Below are positions 45,201 through 56,697 of a stretch of DNA of 64,000 nucleotides, one piece after another. Position 1 is the stretch's first letter. Every line of letters begins with the position of its first letter. The position numbers and the translations under genes were made by a program. The stretch is from Glebionis coronaria (Eukaryota > Streptophyta > Magnoliopsida > Asterales > Asteraceae): contig CM046875.1 of assembly GCA_025667525.1 (NCBI GenBank), forward strand, positions 293,427,147-293,491,146, given 5' to 3'. The notes beneath the pieces were generated by a model that worked only from the letters and a program-made list of their open reading frames with translations, was not told where the DNA came from and did not search any database.

Positions 45201-45703
45201 GTCTCATCCCCATTTATTTACGGGTACTCCTCGATTCTAGTTTCCTCGATTTGCGTGCCCTCGGGTCGTTTTACGAAAAACGTTTTTATAAATTATGAAT
45301 CAACGACACAAAACGAATCCAATAAAAATTGTCTCATCAAAAACGGAGTTCGAAAACGTAAATACGCAATCCTAGGGTTTCCGGTTTAGTCGTAAAGGAC
45401 GTTAAAATAAAATCGTAAGTCCTAATCTCTTCTCGTAAATTTGTGAGTATATAAACTAACACAAATTTAATACTCCAAAATAATATTCACGGACAAATTT
45501 ATTTTCTGAAATATCGGACTGTCGCCAAAGACGGTGTATGTAAACGTAAGCACGTAACGTAGAATCCTCCGTTTTAGACGTAGTCGATGCTACTCCAAGA
45601 CGTAAATCAAAATTTCTTCCCAAAAATAATTGAGTTCATATAATAATATTTTCAATTAAATATTGAGAATAAAATATCAACCATAAATATACGGATTGTC
45701 ACA
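42260..45703 (-). repeat. Tekay-type LTR E (3' LTR)
   Basis: 3444 bp. Minus strand: TGTGACAATCC start at 45703 and GGGGTGTTACA end at 42260. It is preceded (minus) by a polypurine tract GTTTAGGGGTAAATGC (45719-45704) and decayed integrase, so it is a 3' LTR. gtact at 42255-42259 is the likely TSD within D. Similar to T1 over ~2 kb. No gene supported. Confidence 0.8.
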
Positions 45704-46900
45704 GCATTTACCCCTAAACAGGATCTTTGTCCTCAAAGATCATCTTACCTTCCTACTCGCTTCTTATAGAGTTAAAGCCATGTGGGTATTTCCTCCACAT
45801 TCGGTCCTTTCTCACAAGTGCAATTCATTATAATACGCGAGTTTCATCAAACATAACTACGGGAATAAGATCAGGCTTAATGTTGACTTACTTTCTCTAT
45901 CCATGACGTTCACGGGTTTTTGATGAATGTAACTTTTCGCCGATCTAAGCTCTACTAAGAATAATCAGATTCTCACTTGATAGATATTCCATCAAGTTCG
46001 ATATACGAAACATAATTCACGCAGTCTTTGAAGTCCTAGGGTAGATCCAGCTTATATGCCTTTCAAACCAATCTTTTATATCATCTCAATGGTCCCATAC
46101 AACGGGGACTTATATCCCATGATTTGTCAGATCATGAATTCATTTTTCCAAGGAAAAAAAAAATTGTGGCATAACTTCGCTACCCATTTGGCACTTCAAG
46201 ATCTACATTTCATATTCACATAACCTCCTGCCCACTATCGGCAGTTAATAATCAAATCCTAATTTCAACAATCATTTCAGATTTCACGGGTCGGGTATTT
46301 TGTAAGGTTAGGTTCGCCATTATAGGAAACCTTAAACCTAGAAGACATGTCCAACTCACAATGAGTGTATGTCGGGTGTCTTCATCTCAACTCTTGCTTA
46401 CAGATGCTCTAATTTCTAAATCTTAACAAGATTCGATCTCGATCCTAACACGATGATTATCAATGATAATCCTTCCAAAGGAAAACGATTATACGGTTCA
46501 TTACCAAAGGTCAATCATTCAAACACAAAACAACACTTATATTACCTTGTATCATTACTTTACCTCGTCCCTTCGATTTGGGGTGGTACATAGTACTCTC
46601 ATCAAGGTTCGTTCTCAATGATTTCTGAGCAAATCTCTAGAAATTCGATGCGAAGCGAGGATCTTGATATAGATGATCGATACAGGCACGCTATGTTTAC
46701 ATAACTCTTTTGCATTTATCATTAACGAGAATGATATTAGCAGATTTGGTCAGTCTGTCGACGATGACCCAAATCGAATCAGATTCAGATGATGACCTTT
46801 GCAATAGCTAGACGTTTACTAATGTATGAGGCGATGTCTGCCTTCATAATTGCCATTGGTACAACTTCTTCAGACAAAGATACTTTTAGTCAAAAAATGA
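45704..46900 (-). pseudogene. Highly decayed chromovirus integrase (element E)
   Basis: No long frame is left, but minus-strand fragments match the integrase intact in F: MKADIASYISKRLAIAKV (~46850), then [13 protein letters not shown] (~46760), then AYHP-like text (~46580), and near the LTR MIFEDKDPV, the usual end of Tekay pol. Order and spacing fit an eroded zinc finger, DDE core and C-terminus. It is far more degraded than F. Confidence 0.65.
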
Positions 46901-47197
46901 CATACATATAATACTTATACTTACAAATTCCAATATAACTATATCTCACGGTGCCGGATATTCCACGTATAATTTCAACGTCTACATATAGTAATCTCCA
47001 TACTTACGTAATAAATACCCATATATATACTTCAACTCAAAAGTATACGTCAAATGCCATGAATACAAAAATAAACCTTACCGGAGCCATGCAGGATAGT
47101 TGTGTGTGCTTGGACAATTTCTTACGACAGCAAAAGTTATAGTTTAGGATTTTCAAAACGACCTAGTTCTCTATAACTCATGGCTCTGATACCAATC
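46901..47197 (-). other. Leader and initiator-Met primer site next to LTR F
   Basis: Plus-strand GCTCTGATACCA (47183-47194) is TGGTATCAGAGC on the minus strand, three bases from the end of LTR F. The leader (ATGAGTTATAGAGAAC...) runs straight into the decayed integrase of E with no gag, protease or RT between, so a large deletion or recombination joined them. Confidence 0.75.
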
Positions 47198-49985
47198 TCT
47201 AACACCCCACCAAATGCTATGCGCAGCGGAACTACAACATTTGGGTGCTAGGCAGTTATCATCGCACACAAGATATATCGAACGACTCCAAAGAGACGTC
47301 AATTTAAAACTTAAATTTAACAATTGTTAAAAGATACATGTCTACGGTTTTTCCAACCCCAATTGATACAACAGAGTTTAGCGTTTTCGGTCCCCATGAA
47401 TCTCAACCCAAAAGTTACAGTTTTCACAACAACATGACATTAAAGTTAAAAGATGTTTAAGTAATAACGGGAGGAAAAACAAGCAGACTCCAAGCCATAC
47501 ACACAACATCCATCCAATGCACGCTCCATGCTACACTTCAGCGGTTACCTGAAACACATGCTAAATTTGGTCAACGAAAACGTTGAGTGGAATTCATAGG
47601 TTTTACAATTCATTTTGAACATATGTGAAATAAAAACCATTCACGATCATTCATAGACTTGTCGATCAAACAATCTATATTCAAGATACTGGCAATTGTG
47701 TTTAAGCTCATGACACTAAACCGTTAACTCAATCACCCGCGTAATAATTACCGGCGTGATTCAGATGAAACCAAGGCCCCTAATAAGGCATCAGTTGCAA
47801 TTATACCTTATCTCTTATCACAAATTATCCGTCCGCAGGGGGTATCAACGTACTAGCCCTCGTCTCGGATAGGGTAGTCAACCCCATAGTACTATCACTT
47901 TGTATAAGCGGCTATTTCTAATCCACGCTAGGACTAAACAATAGTTAATAGTTCATGAATTTAGGGACTTTTGCAACTAGGTACTCAACACAATTTCAAA
48001 GGCAACATTCGGGTCCAACAATCATTCATGACATATGTTCATTTTAAAAACTAGCATGCATTTCCCTCGCGGGTAAAACAGTTTGAAATAATAATAAGCG
48101 AGGCTATAAATTCACACCTTATATATCAAGTAGTCGATAGTTCGAGAGACGGTCACTGACGACGATACGGATGCCCGGGTAAATCAACACCTATCAAACC
48201 AAATAACGCGTAATGAGTAATCTCATTTTAAAACCTTATGGTACTGTATAAAATACATAAATACTAGTCACATGTGACAATTACAACTCACGCCAAAACA
48301 AAACAACAAGCGTTACTCGTTTCATACCATTTGTCCTTATTATTAACGTTATCCATTTTTATTCATTTTCGCCGATACTTACCAAAAGTACGGGCTGTTT
48401 TACCATACTTAACCATCTTTGTAAAATTTGACAAAATTCTCAAAAATACTATAAGACCTGTAGAAAACACATATTTAATCCCAACAAAATTGTTTTTACT
48501 TCTACGACCCGTTACTCAACACTTTTCCAAAAACTACGTTTTTCGGACTGAAATTGTACTTTGACCAAGTCGGACTCATTTGACCCGTTTAAAACACTCC
48601 ATTGACCCATTTGACACCTAAGTCCTACAATAGACTCAAATGTGCAGGTTTGACACCAAAATTCAGCCCTTGACCATTTACCAAACTAGACTTATAGTCC
48701 CCGGGATTTGACCTAAAACCAAGCATAACTTCGGATTATGACGGTTTTCATCTCCCGGTACACGAATTTCAAAACGTCGTAACTTTTGACTCGTTAGGAG
48801 TCGTAAGCTCTACCTTATATCAAATCGAAGCTAAGAAAATGCTCTACAAATCTATCCTATCCACAAGACCTGTTTTCAAAATAATTTTTACGAAAATGCC
48901 TTAAACTTTCTTCCTAAAATCAACCTTACCAAAATCACACTAACGCTCGTTTCCAAACCCATTTATCATCACTAGACATCATCCTAAGCATCCCTAATCA
49001 CAACCAAACAATGTTTTCAGTCCCTAACCCCTATTGATCATCAACCTCATAAATCTAAAATCCTAAAAACAAACATGCAAGTAAATGTACCCATCTACAA
49101 CACCTAAAAACATGATATTAAACATAGAATCAAGCTCAAAACATGAACCACCATGATCCCCAAACACCCCCCATTGTGCCGTGGGGTTTGGGTGATCAAA
49201 ACCCACCAACCAAATTGATTTTGGTTGATTTGTTTGGTGTTCTAGCATCCTTTTAGTATGAATTAAACATGCAAATGCCCAATTAACCTCAAAAACGAAT
49301 TTGAAAAATCTTGAAAATTTTGGATGAATTTTTGTTAATGCATGTGTGAAATGAGCATGGATTAACACTCACTAGATGATTTTAGGAGGTGGTATATGAT
49401 TAGAATGGATCAAAACTAAAAAAAATGGTGTGGTGGTGGTTTGGGGTTTTGGCCGTCGGCCTAAGGAGAAAAGGGAGGGGGTTTGATCTTTTTTTTTTTG
49501 TAAAAATGTGTTGTGTGTGTGTGTTTGTCCCCATATTGTGAAATGGGAGGGACCTATGTGCAATTTCACCTTTCTTTTGGCCATAAGCAAAAACGACACC
49601 AAAACTTTGCGGGATTGACTCACTAGTCATTTTAGAAAATTTTACGGGAGTCGGAAATTATCCCAAACACTCCAAAATACTTTTGAGATACTTTAAATGT
49701 ACCCGGAAAGCAATAAAACTCACCCGACTCGACTTAACACGAACCGTAAGTAAAATTCTCGAAAAATTACATTATCGATGAAACGTCAATAATTATAGAA
49801 ATTTGGGCATCCATCGGGATCGTATTCGTCATCGTCCTTCTTAAATCGTCAATCGTCAAAATTATAACCTCGAACATCGGTTTCAACCAAAATACTAAAA
49901 TATATAGCAATTAATATTTATTAAAAATTTCAAAAATTAGCGTAATTTAGGGTAATGTTAGTGACCTGGGTTCTAGGGTATCACA
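47198..49985 (-). repeat. Tekay-type LTR F
   Basis: 2788 bp. Minus strand starts TGTGATACCC at 49985 and ends GTGTTAGA at 47198 (expected ...CA, mutated to GA). Upstream lies a polypurine tract and pol (3' LTR position); downstream lies a primer site (5' LTR position). It shares architecture with E (LTR end, CTCGCGGG text) but is clearly a different subfamily. A short TG repeat and T run are at 49490-49525; no gene. Confidence 0.75.
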
Positions 49986-50000
49986 TCCACCCCTCCTTAA
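49986..50000 (-). other. Polypurine tract of element F
   Basis: Minus strand TTAAGGAGGGGTGGA directly before LTR start TGTGATACCC. Confidence 0.85.
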
Positions 50001-50036
50001 AGAGAGCGACGTCCCGGCGCTCGCCTCTTCTTATAC

Positions 50037-51240
50037 TCATATTTCGTGCCGCTGGAACAGATGAGGATACCTTTCCTTGAAAAAGTCCTCACGTTCCCAA
50101 GTGTATTCCGGTCCACGCCTAGAATTCCATCGAACCTTCACAATGGGAATTCTACTACGCTTCAGCCTCTTGACCTCTCGGTCCATAATTTCCACGGGTT
50201 CTTCCACAAAATGCATTTTGTCGTCCAGTTGGATCTCGTCCAAAGGAATCACCATTTAAGTTCGATACGTGAAACATGTCGTGAATAGCACTAAGCTCGC
50301 TCGGCAACTCTAACTTGTACGCTACTGGTCCAATTCGTTTAACGATCTTAAATGGTCCAATATACCTCGGACTCAACTTTCCTTTCTTCCCAAAACGAAT
50401 TACACCCTTCCACGGCGATACCTTAAGCATAACCATATCTCCGACTTCAAATTCCAACGGTTTCCTTCTGTTATCGGCATAACTCTTCTGTCGGCTTCTC
50501 GCAGCAAGTAGTCGGTTCTTGATTTGCACAATCTTCTCAGTCGTCTCTAAAACTATTTCGGGTCCAGTCAATTGACTTTCTCCTACTTCATTCCAACACA
50601 CAGGCGATCTACACTTTCTTCTATACAATGCTTCGAACGGTGCTGCCTTGATACTCGCATGGTAACTATTATTATACGAAAACTCCACTAGAGGCAAGTG
50701 GCGTTCCCAACTTCCTCCAAAATCGATCACGCATGCTCGGAGCATGTCCTCCATCGTCTGAATAGTTCGTTCACTCTGGCCGTCAGTCTCCGGGTGATAA
50801 GCCGTACTTAAATTCAATTCAGTGCCCATCGCACGTTGAAGCGATTTCCAAAATTCCAAAGTAAATCTACTATCGCGATCCGAAATGATCGATAACGGCA
50901 CTCCATGTCTGCAGACGATCTCCTTCACGTACACACTGGCCAGCTTTTCCATACTGTCCGTCTTCTTCATAGGTAAGAAATGAGCAGATTTCGTCAATCT
51001 ATCCACTATTACCCATATCATATCACATCCACTAGGAGTTCTAGGTAAACCCGTCACGAAATCCATAGCGATTTTCTCCCATTTCCATTCTGGGATCTCT
51101 GGTTGTACCAACAACCCAGACGGTTTCTTATGTTCTGCTTTAACCTTCGCGCAAGTCAAACACTTACTAACGTAACAAACAATATCCGCCTTCATATTCG
51201 GCCACCAATAAACTTTCTTCAGGTCATGATACATTTTGTC
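50037..51240 (-). pseudogene. Integrase core and chromodomain of element F
   Basis: DNA-integration enzyme of a chromovirus. From the J insertion: [20 protein letters not shown] and the CxxC of the zinc finger ([10 protein letters not shown]). Core: MDFVTGLP (first Asp), IISDRDSRF (second Asp), [14 protein letters not shown] (Glu). The GPY/F region [19 protein letters not shown] follows. After FHVSNL a frameshift, probably with loss of about 7 codons, moves to the frame 50255-50037: [20 protein letters not shown] and a chromodomain ([30 protein letters not shown]). The chromodomain fits a role in targeting heterochromatin. Disrupted by J and by the frameshift. Confidence 0.92.
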
Positions 51241-51598
51241 TGTTAGCCCTATATTTATATAGTCGAACAAGAATGTAATAGGTCATCTTAGTCATTAGTG
51301 GTCTTGTATTGTAATAGGTTAGTCGGGTTAACCGGGCTTGGACTTTAAGCTAATATTGTCTAAGTTAGGGGCGTAAGCCCAAGAAAAGCCAAGCCCGGCC
51401 CAAGGGAACAAAGCCCACGGCCCAAAAAGGCCAAGGGTATATAACCCTCTTTCACATGTGAAAGAGGGTGTTGGTTCATTTCATTAAACACATAGTTTTA
51501 GTGTAAACCTTCCAATTCTCTCTCTACTCTCTCTCTCTCTACTTTTCTACTCTTTCTCTCTCTAAGAATCTTGTGTTATGGATTAAATGGGAACAACA
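51241..51598 (+). repeat. 5' LTR of element J
   Basis: 358 bp, TGTTAGCCCT...GGGAACAACA, identical by eye to 62718-63075. Short for this lineage. Includes a CT-rich stretch (51512-51562) after the TATA region. Confidence 0.97.
51434..51469 (+). promoter_or_regulatory. TATA box and 26-bp palindrome in J promoter
   Basis: AGGGT-ATATA-ACCCT (51434-51448) places the TATA core inside a short inverted repeat. Overlapping it, 51444-51469 is a perfect 26-bp palindrome centred on CACATGTG, an E-box type (CANNTG) site. Transcription would be expected to start near its right end. Copy in the 3' LTR at 62911-62946. Confidence 0.6.
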
Positions 51599-51600
51599 TT

Positions 51601-51614
51601 TGGTATCAAGAGCC
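51601..51614 (+). other. Primer-binding site of element J (variant initiator-Met)
   Basis: TGGTATCAAGAGCC differs from TGGTATCAGAGCC by one extra A, so pairing with the tRNA 3' end would carry a one-base bulge. Two bases after the LTR. Confidence 0.75.
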
Positions 51615-51910
51615 TATAGTGGATAGGTGATTGAAGATTCGTGGTGGTGTTCTTGTTGATTTTCGTCCATTTTTTGATCTCTAAACACACGAACCAAATT
51701 TTTTTTGTGTTTTTTATGGTTTGATCTTGATACAAATCTTCTACATAGTTGTGGTAGAGATTTGGTATTGTTACTTTGGCTAAAAACACAAAATTTTTGG
51801 GTGTTTGGATCATTTTTTGGCTCAAAATCACGTATTGGGTGTGTTCTGTCCGAGAAATGTGCAAAAATTGTCCTTCCATCGCAAAGTGTGCTGCCATCGC
51901 AAATGGGTTT

Positions 51911-52267
51911 CTGATATTGCGATCTGATATTGCGATCTGATATTGCGATCTGATATTGCGATCTGACATTGCGATCATGGGTTTTTTATTACTTATTCCG
52001 ATCTGGACATTCCGATCGTACTTTGCGATCTGGATTCCGACGGGTATAAGGAAGTATTTTAAGTCGTTACTCTGCTTGAATTTTGACTGCCACATTGCGA
52101 TCTGGACATTCCGACAGGCTTTGCGATCTGAGCATTGTGATAGAGCATTCCGATCTGAAAGTGCATTGCGATAAGTCATTCCGATCTGAACATTGCGATA
52201 AGTCATTCCGATCTGAACATTGCGATAGGACATTCCGATCTGAACATTCCGATGGACATTTCGATGG
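51911..52267 (+). repeat. GCGATC/CCGATC repeat array in J leader
   Basis: Begins with tandem ~13-bp units (ATTGCGATCTGAT, four to five copies), then alternates CATTCCGATCTGA and CATTGCGATAAGT types. I count about 18 exact G/CCGAT cores. Noncoding; the minus-strand frame over it is the repeat in translation. A further 240 nt of leader follow before the ORF. Confidence 0.85.
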
Positions 52268-52337
52268 ATATTTTGTTTGAGTAATTTTTAGACTTAGCCA
52301 CTATCTAGACTAGTTTCGGAACGTAGTTTACACGAAG

Positions 52338-52340
<3 letters not shown>

Positions 52341-52374
<34 letters not shown>
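52341..52374 (+). repeat. 34-base A tract in J leader
   Basis: Uninterrupted run of A between the repeat array and the gag start. Length in a real genome may vary or reflect sequencing slippage. Confidence 0.9.
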
Positions 52375-52377
<3 letters not shown>

Positions 52378-52611
52378 TTAAAATTTTTAGGTCAAGTAAA
52401 TTCAAATTTTTTCCCTACTAGTTTTTGGCTATTTCTAACTCAAATTCAAAATTTGGCGATACAAAATTTTTCGGCTTACCGTTTTGTCAGACTGAGGAAT
52501 TTAATTGTCGGACTGGGAAAAATTTTTTTTGAATTTTCGGAATTTCAATTTTAACCACACATCATCACAACAAATCCACTAAGATCTGCAATTCATCCAC
52601 AAGTATTCACC

Positions 52612-55600
52612 ATGTCTAACAACAACATCAACATTGCAACTGCTAATCAAATTCGTTTGGAACAAGGTGGCAACGGTAACCCACCTGTGCTCACTGCCGG
52701 TTGCTACGTTCAATGGAGATCTCGTTTTCTTAGATTTCTCGATGGAAAAGAAAACCGAACTGCTCTTCGTCACTGCCTTGAGAACCCACCTCCAGTTTTT
52801 GAATTCAAACCAATTACAACACAGGCAGAGGATGGTACTTCATTAACTATACGAGCTATGGAGGATTTTGACACATGTTCTGCTGAGAAAAAGAAACTCC
52901 TCCAAGCTGAAGCTGATGCTGTAAATTTCATACTCACTGGAATTGATAACGATATCTATTCTACAGTTGATGCATGTCCTAATGCTATGGAAATGTGGAA
53001 TGCAATTCATCGATTGAAGCAAGGTGAGTCAATCAATGTTCAAGATCTCGAGACTAATCTACTTTGGGAGTTTGGAAAATTCACATCTGAAGATGGTGAA
53101 TCCATTGACTCATATTACTCGAGATTCTACAAAATGATGAATGAGCTTGTCAGAAATCAGTGCACCATCTCCAATCATCATGCCAATGTTCAGTTTCTAC
53201 TTCAACTCAAACCGGAATGGCAAAGGTTTGTGACTTTGGTCAAACAAAGGGAGGATATCAAGACTATATCTTACCACAAACTTTATGATATCTTGAAACA
53301 ACATCAGAATGAAGTGAATGAACTAAGGGCTGAAAAGGCAGAACGGTCTGCTAATTCTATTGCTTTTGTGGCTGCTACTTCAACAAAACCCGTTCCCCGT
53401 CAACAACCACCTACTCATTCCTCAAAGTCATCAAGCTCATCCACCAAACCTCTAGCCGTTGCTAAACACAAAGCAAAAGCAATTGTCCCCACTCCACCTC
53501 CAAAGTATGACACCGAGTCAGATGGAGACAGTGATGATGAACAAACTTCAAGGGACAAGAAGATTGAAGAACTCATGTCTTTACTCACCACAACTTATAA
53601 GAAGATCTACAAACCTACCAACAACAACCTCAGATCATCATCCAATGCTAGATATAAGGAAGTTGATCATGCACCTAGGTATGATCGTGATGCTAGGTAT
53701 GATAATCAGAGGATGCTGAATCAAGTTGGGGCTAGAGATACTGTAGGCACTCCGGTGGTGCAGAAGACTGGGATTCAATGCTTCAACTGCAAGGGATTTG
53801 GTCACATGGCTAGGGAATGTAAGAAGCCAAAACGGGTTAAGGATTCGGGATATCACAAGGAAAAGATGTTGCTGTGCAAGAAAGAAGAAGCAGGAATTCC
53901 ACTCACAGCAGATGAAGTTGACTGGCGTGATGACACTGATGATGAAGCCGATGATCAAGAGTTAGAGGCACATTATGTGTACATGGCAAAGATTCAAGAA
54001 GTGATCCCAGAGACTGATGATACTTCTGGACCCATCTATGATTCTGAGCCACTTGAAAAGGTACCATCACATGATAACTATAATGTGTTTGCTAATGAAC
54101 GACGGCATCCTGAGCAACCCGAAAGCATCAATGACACATATGTAATGGACACGGAGGATAGCAATATCTCTACGGATTCACAGCATATGTGTAATGATGA
54201 CGGAAAAGCTGTTCAAGATACTGACTCGGATGAGGACCGTGATTTGCTTGCGTCTATTATTGATTCTTTAAAACGTGAAATTGATGAAAACAAAGAAGCT
54301 AATAAACGTTTGAAGCAAGCAAACACATCCTTAGCCGAGGAGATAGACAGGCTTAAAGAGTGTGATTATGTAAAAGAAGCTGATCGACGGGTTGCAATAG
54401 CTAATGGTTTGGTATATGAACGTAAGGTGCTCAACGAACAATATTGTTCTGAAGTAACACACGAAATTCATATGTCAAAACAGAATATATCGGAACTTGA
54501 AGAACAACTGCTGCTACATAAACTCCAAATTACTGAATTAGAGTCGGTTAACAAAGAACAAACTGAGCTTTATAAAACTCGTGAAGAAAAGGATATTGAA
54601 AAAATTCTTGCTTTGGAAAAGAGAGTCGACACGTTAAACAACATTGTTTACAAAACGGGTCAGTCTATTCAAACTATGAATATGCTCAATAGAAATATGA
54701 AAACGAGTTTTGTCAAGCCTGAATATCTCAAGAAAGCTCAAAGTACCAAGCCTGCTCTTTATGATATCGGTTGTTATGTTGATAATCTTGCTCTTATGCT
54801 CTCCCCTGACTGCGACGAAATCATTCGTCAACAAGAAGAAAGTCGATCAAACTTAAGTGATTTAATAAACCTTTCTGATTCTAACAATCATATTAAGTTT
54901 GTCCCTCAAAAAGAACTTTCAAAAGAACAAAAGATGTATAACAGTGTTCCACCACCAAGTGATGAACCACAAAAGAAAGTTTCTTTAAAAAGGAGTTTCA
55001 AAAAGCAATCAATTTTGTTAGAAAAGCGAATTTTGGATGAAAAACGTAAATGGGATGAGAAAAGCAAAAGTGTTCAGCAATTTGAGTTTATAAAACAAGG
55101 GGTTTTAAATTTGTACAAAGGTGTCGTCGACTATGAAAAAGTGTCTAGGGATACCATTTGGAATATTAAACCTAACCCACAAGTAGAAGTCGTCATCCAA
55201 CAATGCATTGTTCCAACCATTGATGATCTTTCAAAAAATGTGGAAATGTTTTATAATGCTCTCACTGAGGAAATGTTAACTGATTTAAGCTATGTCAAAT
55301 CTCTTGAAGATGAAGTTGATTTTCTTCAAATTAAATTAAAGACACAAGAACACCAACTTTCTAACGAAATTGATCGACTTTCTAAGGAATATTTTTATGC
55401 TGACCATATGAATGCTATACTTGGTGTGTATACCGATCTTGATCAATATTGTCATGTAGCATGTCTTGTGTCAGAATCGGACGCGAAATGTCGCAATCTT
55501 GAAGTAGAGCTTTCAAAACAAATTCAGTCATACAACAAACTTTCGAAAATCTTTTCTCAACTTGAGAAACACTCCATTTCTCTTGAACTTGCTTTACAAA

Positions 55601-56697
55601 ATGGTGAAAAATCTCATAATCATAAAAAGTGTCAAGAAATGTCAGCTTCTTCGTTTCGTCTACTAAATGAAAAAGATTTCGAAATAAATGATTTGAAAGC
55701 TCAGCTAAAAGAAAGGGACATTGCCATCAGCGAGTTACAGAAACTCATTGAGAAAATGAAAGGAAAGTCTGTTTTGGGTAAACCATCTGCCGTTCGTCAA
55801 CTGAATGCGGTTAAATGCCCTAAAACATCTATTTTGGGACAACCCCCACAGACTTTGCCTAAGATAGGAAATGATAAGAGCACTAATGTGATAGCACCTG
55901 GAATGTATAAGATGAACACTAGGTCCACTCAAACTGGAACAACGCAGTTACCTCAAAATACTAGGAAAACTAATCAACGTGTGTCTTCTTCTACAGGAGT
56001 AAATCCCACTACTAGTGTTAGCGGACCACAGCTTAAGAGCACTAGAATTGAAGATAGAGTCATGCCTAACAATAGTCAAGGGAAGAAGAATGAAGTAGAA
56101 GATCACCGTAGGAATTTTAAGTTTTCTAAGAATAAAACGTCTGTAACTGCATGTAATGACAGTTTAACTGCTAAGACCTCGAATGTTGAATTTGTTTGTG
56201 TTGAATGTGGCAAATGTGTTCGTACTTTCAATCATGATGCTTGTGCTCTTAATTATAATGGCGTGAATACTAGAACTAGGAAGCCTATTCGTATGCCCAC
56301 TAGTACTAGTGAACCCACAAGAACTTTGAACCAATCCACTGAGCAACCACTTAAGAAACTAAGTGCGTTAGAATCCACTACTCTACGTAAACAAAGCAGG
56401 TTAAAGAAGCTTTATGAGAACATGATTAGGACATGTACACGGGGGTATTCGAGATTTACACCACCCGGATACAAATGGGTACCTAAGACAACCCCCATTC
56501 TAATTGGGTCTATGAATGTTAGCTTGCCTTTAGAATCTAGGTCCACTACTATTTTGGAACCCGTTTCTATCAAGGGCTCCCATTTGTCAAATGCTACATT
56601 GTCTTCTAATTCTTCTGCAGCTCGTCGAACTCATCCTATTCATAATGGACTCCGGGTGCACAAAGCACATGACGGGCAATCTCAAGCTTCTCATTAA
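52612..56697 (+). CDS. gag: Gag with long coiled-coil extension, element J
   Basis: 1361 codons; start in good context (ACCATGTCT). Residues ~1-240 are the Copia Gag core ([64 protein letters not shown]). A Ser/Pro-rich part and an acidic block follow, then the zinc knuckle [14 protein letters not shown] at residues ~390-403. Residues ~540-1080 are Glu/Lys/Leu-rich with heptad-like spacing, a long predicted coiled coil ([39 protein letters not shown]). A Cys/His cluster [16 protein letters not shown] lies at ~1185-1200. The frame ends just where protease should start, in another frame. Such extensions are known in SIRE/Maximus elements. Confidence 0.93.
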   Translation: MSNNNINIATANQIRLEQGGNGNPPVLTAGCYVQWRSRFLRFLDGKENRTALRHCLENPPPVFEFKPITTQAEDGTSLTIRAMEDFDTCSAEKKKLLQAEADAVNFILTGIDNDIYSTVDACPNAMEMWNAIHRLKQGESINVQDLETNLLWEFGKFTSEDGESIDSYYSRFYKMMNELVRNQCTISNHHANVQFLLQLKPEWQRFVTLVKQREDIKTISYHKLYDILKQHQNEVNELRAEKAERSANSIAFVAATSTKPVPRQQPPTHSSKSSSSSTKPLAVAKHKAKAIVPTPPPKYDTESDGDSDDEQTSRDKKIEELMSLLTTTYKKIYKPTNNNLRSSSNARYKEVDHAPRYDRDARYDNQRMLNQVGARDTVGTPVVQKTGIQCFNCKGFGHMARECKKPKRVKDSGYHKEKMLLCKKEEAGIPLTADEVDWRDDTDDEADDQELEAHYVYMAKIQEVIPETDDTSGPIYDSEPLEKVPSHDNYNVFANERRHPEQPESINDTYVMDTEDSNISTDSQHMCNDDGKAVQDTDSDEDRDLLASIIDSLKREIDENKEANKRLKQANTSLAEEIDRLKECDYVKEADRRVAIANGLVYERKVLNEQYCSEVTHEIHMSKQNISELEEQLLLHKLQITELESVNKEQTELYKTREEKDIEKILALEKRVDTLNNIVYKTGQSIQTMNMLNRNMKTSFVKPEYLKKAQSTKPALYDIGCYVDNLALMLSPDCDEIIRQQEESRSNLSDLINLSDSNNHIKFVPQKELSKEQKMYNSVPPPSDEPQKKVSLKRSFKKQSILLEKRILDEKRKWDEKSKSVQQFEFIKQGVLNLYKGVVDYEKVSRDTIWNIKPNPQVEVVIQQCIVPTIDDLSKNVEMFYNALTEEMLTDLSYVKSLEDEVDFLQIKLKTQEHQLSNEIDRLSKEYFYADHMNAILGVYTDLDQYCHVACLVSESDAKCRNLEVELSKQIQSYNKLSKIFSQLEKHSISLELALQNGEKSHNHKKCQEMSASSFRLLNEKDFEINDLKAQLKERDIAISELQKLIEKMKGKSVLGKPSAVRQLNAVKCPKTSILGQPPQTLPKIGNDKSTNVIAPGMYKMNTRSTQTGTTQLPQNTRKTNQRVSSSTGVNPTTSVSGPQLKSTRIEDRVMPNNSQGKKNEVEDHRRNFKFSKNKTSVTACNDSLTAKTSNVEFVCVECGKCVRTFNHDACALNYNGVNTRTRKPIRMPTSTSEPTRTLNQSTEQPLKKLSALESTTLRKQSRLKKLYENMIRTCTRGYSRFTPPGYKWVPKTTPILIGSMNVSLPLESRSTTILEPVSIKGSHLSNATLSSNSSAARRTHPIHNGLRVHKAHDGQSQASH

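Noticed and set aside
45171..45389. 72-codon plus frame in LTR E
   Set aside because: The same text in T1 (27710-27930) is not open, so it is chance.
48274..48564. 96-codon plus frame in LTR F
   Set aside because: Runs against the element's orientation, with no domain and low-complexity AT-rich codons.
51583..52233. 216-codon minus-strand frame with repeated RNVQIGMTY text
   Set aside because: Reverse translation of the GCGATC repeat in the J leader.
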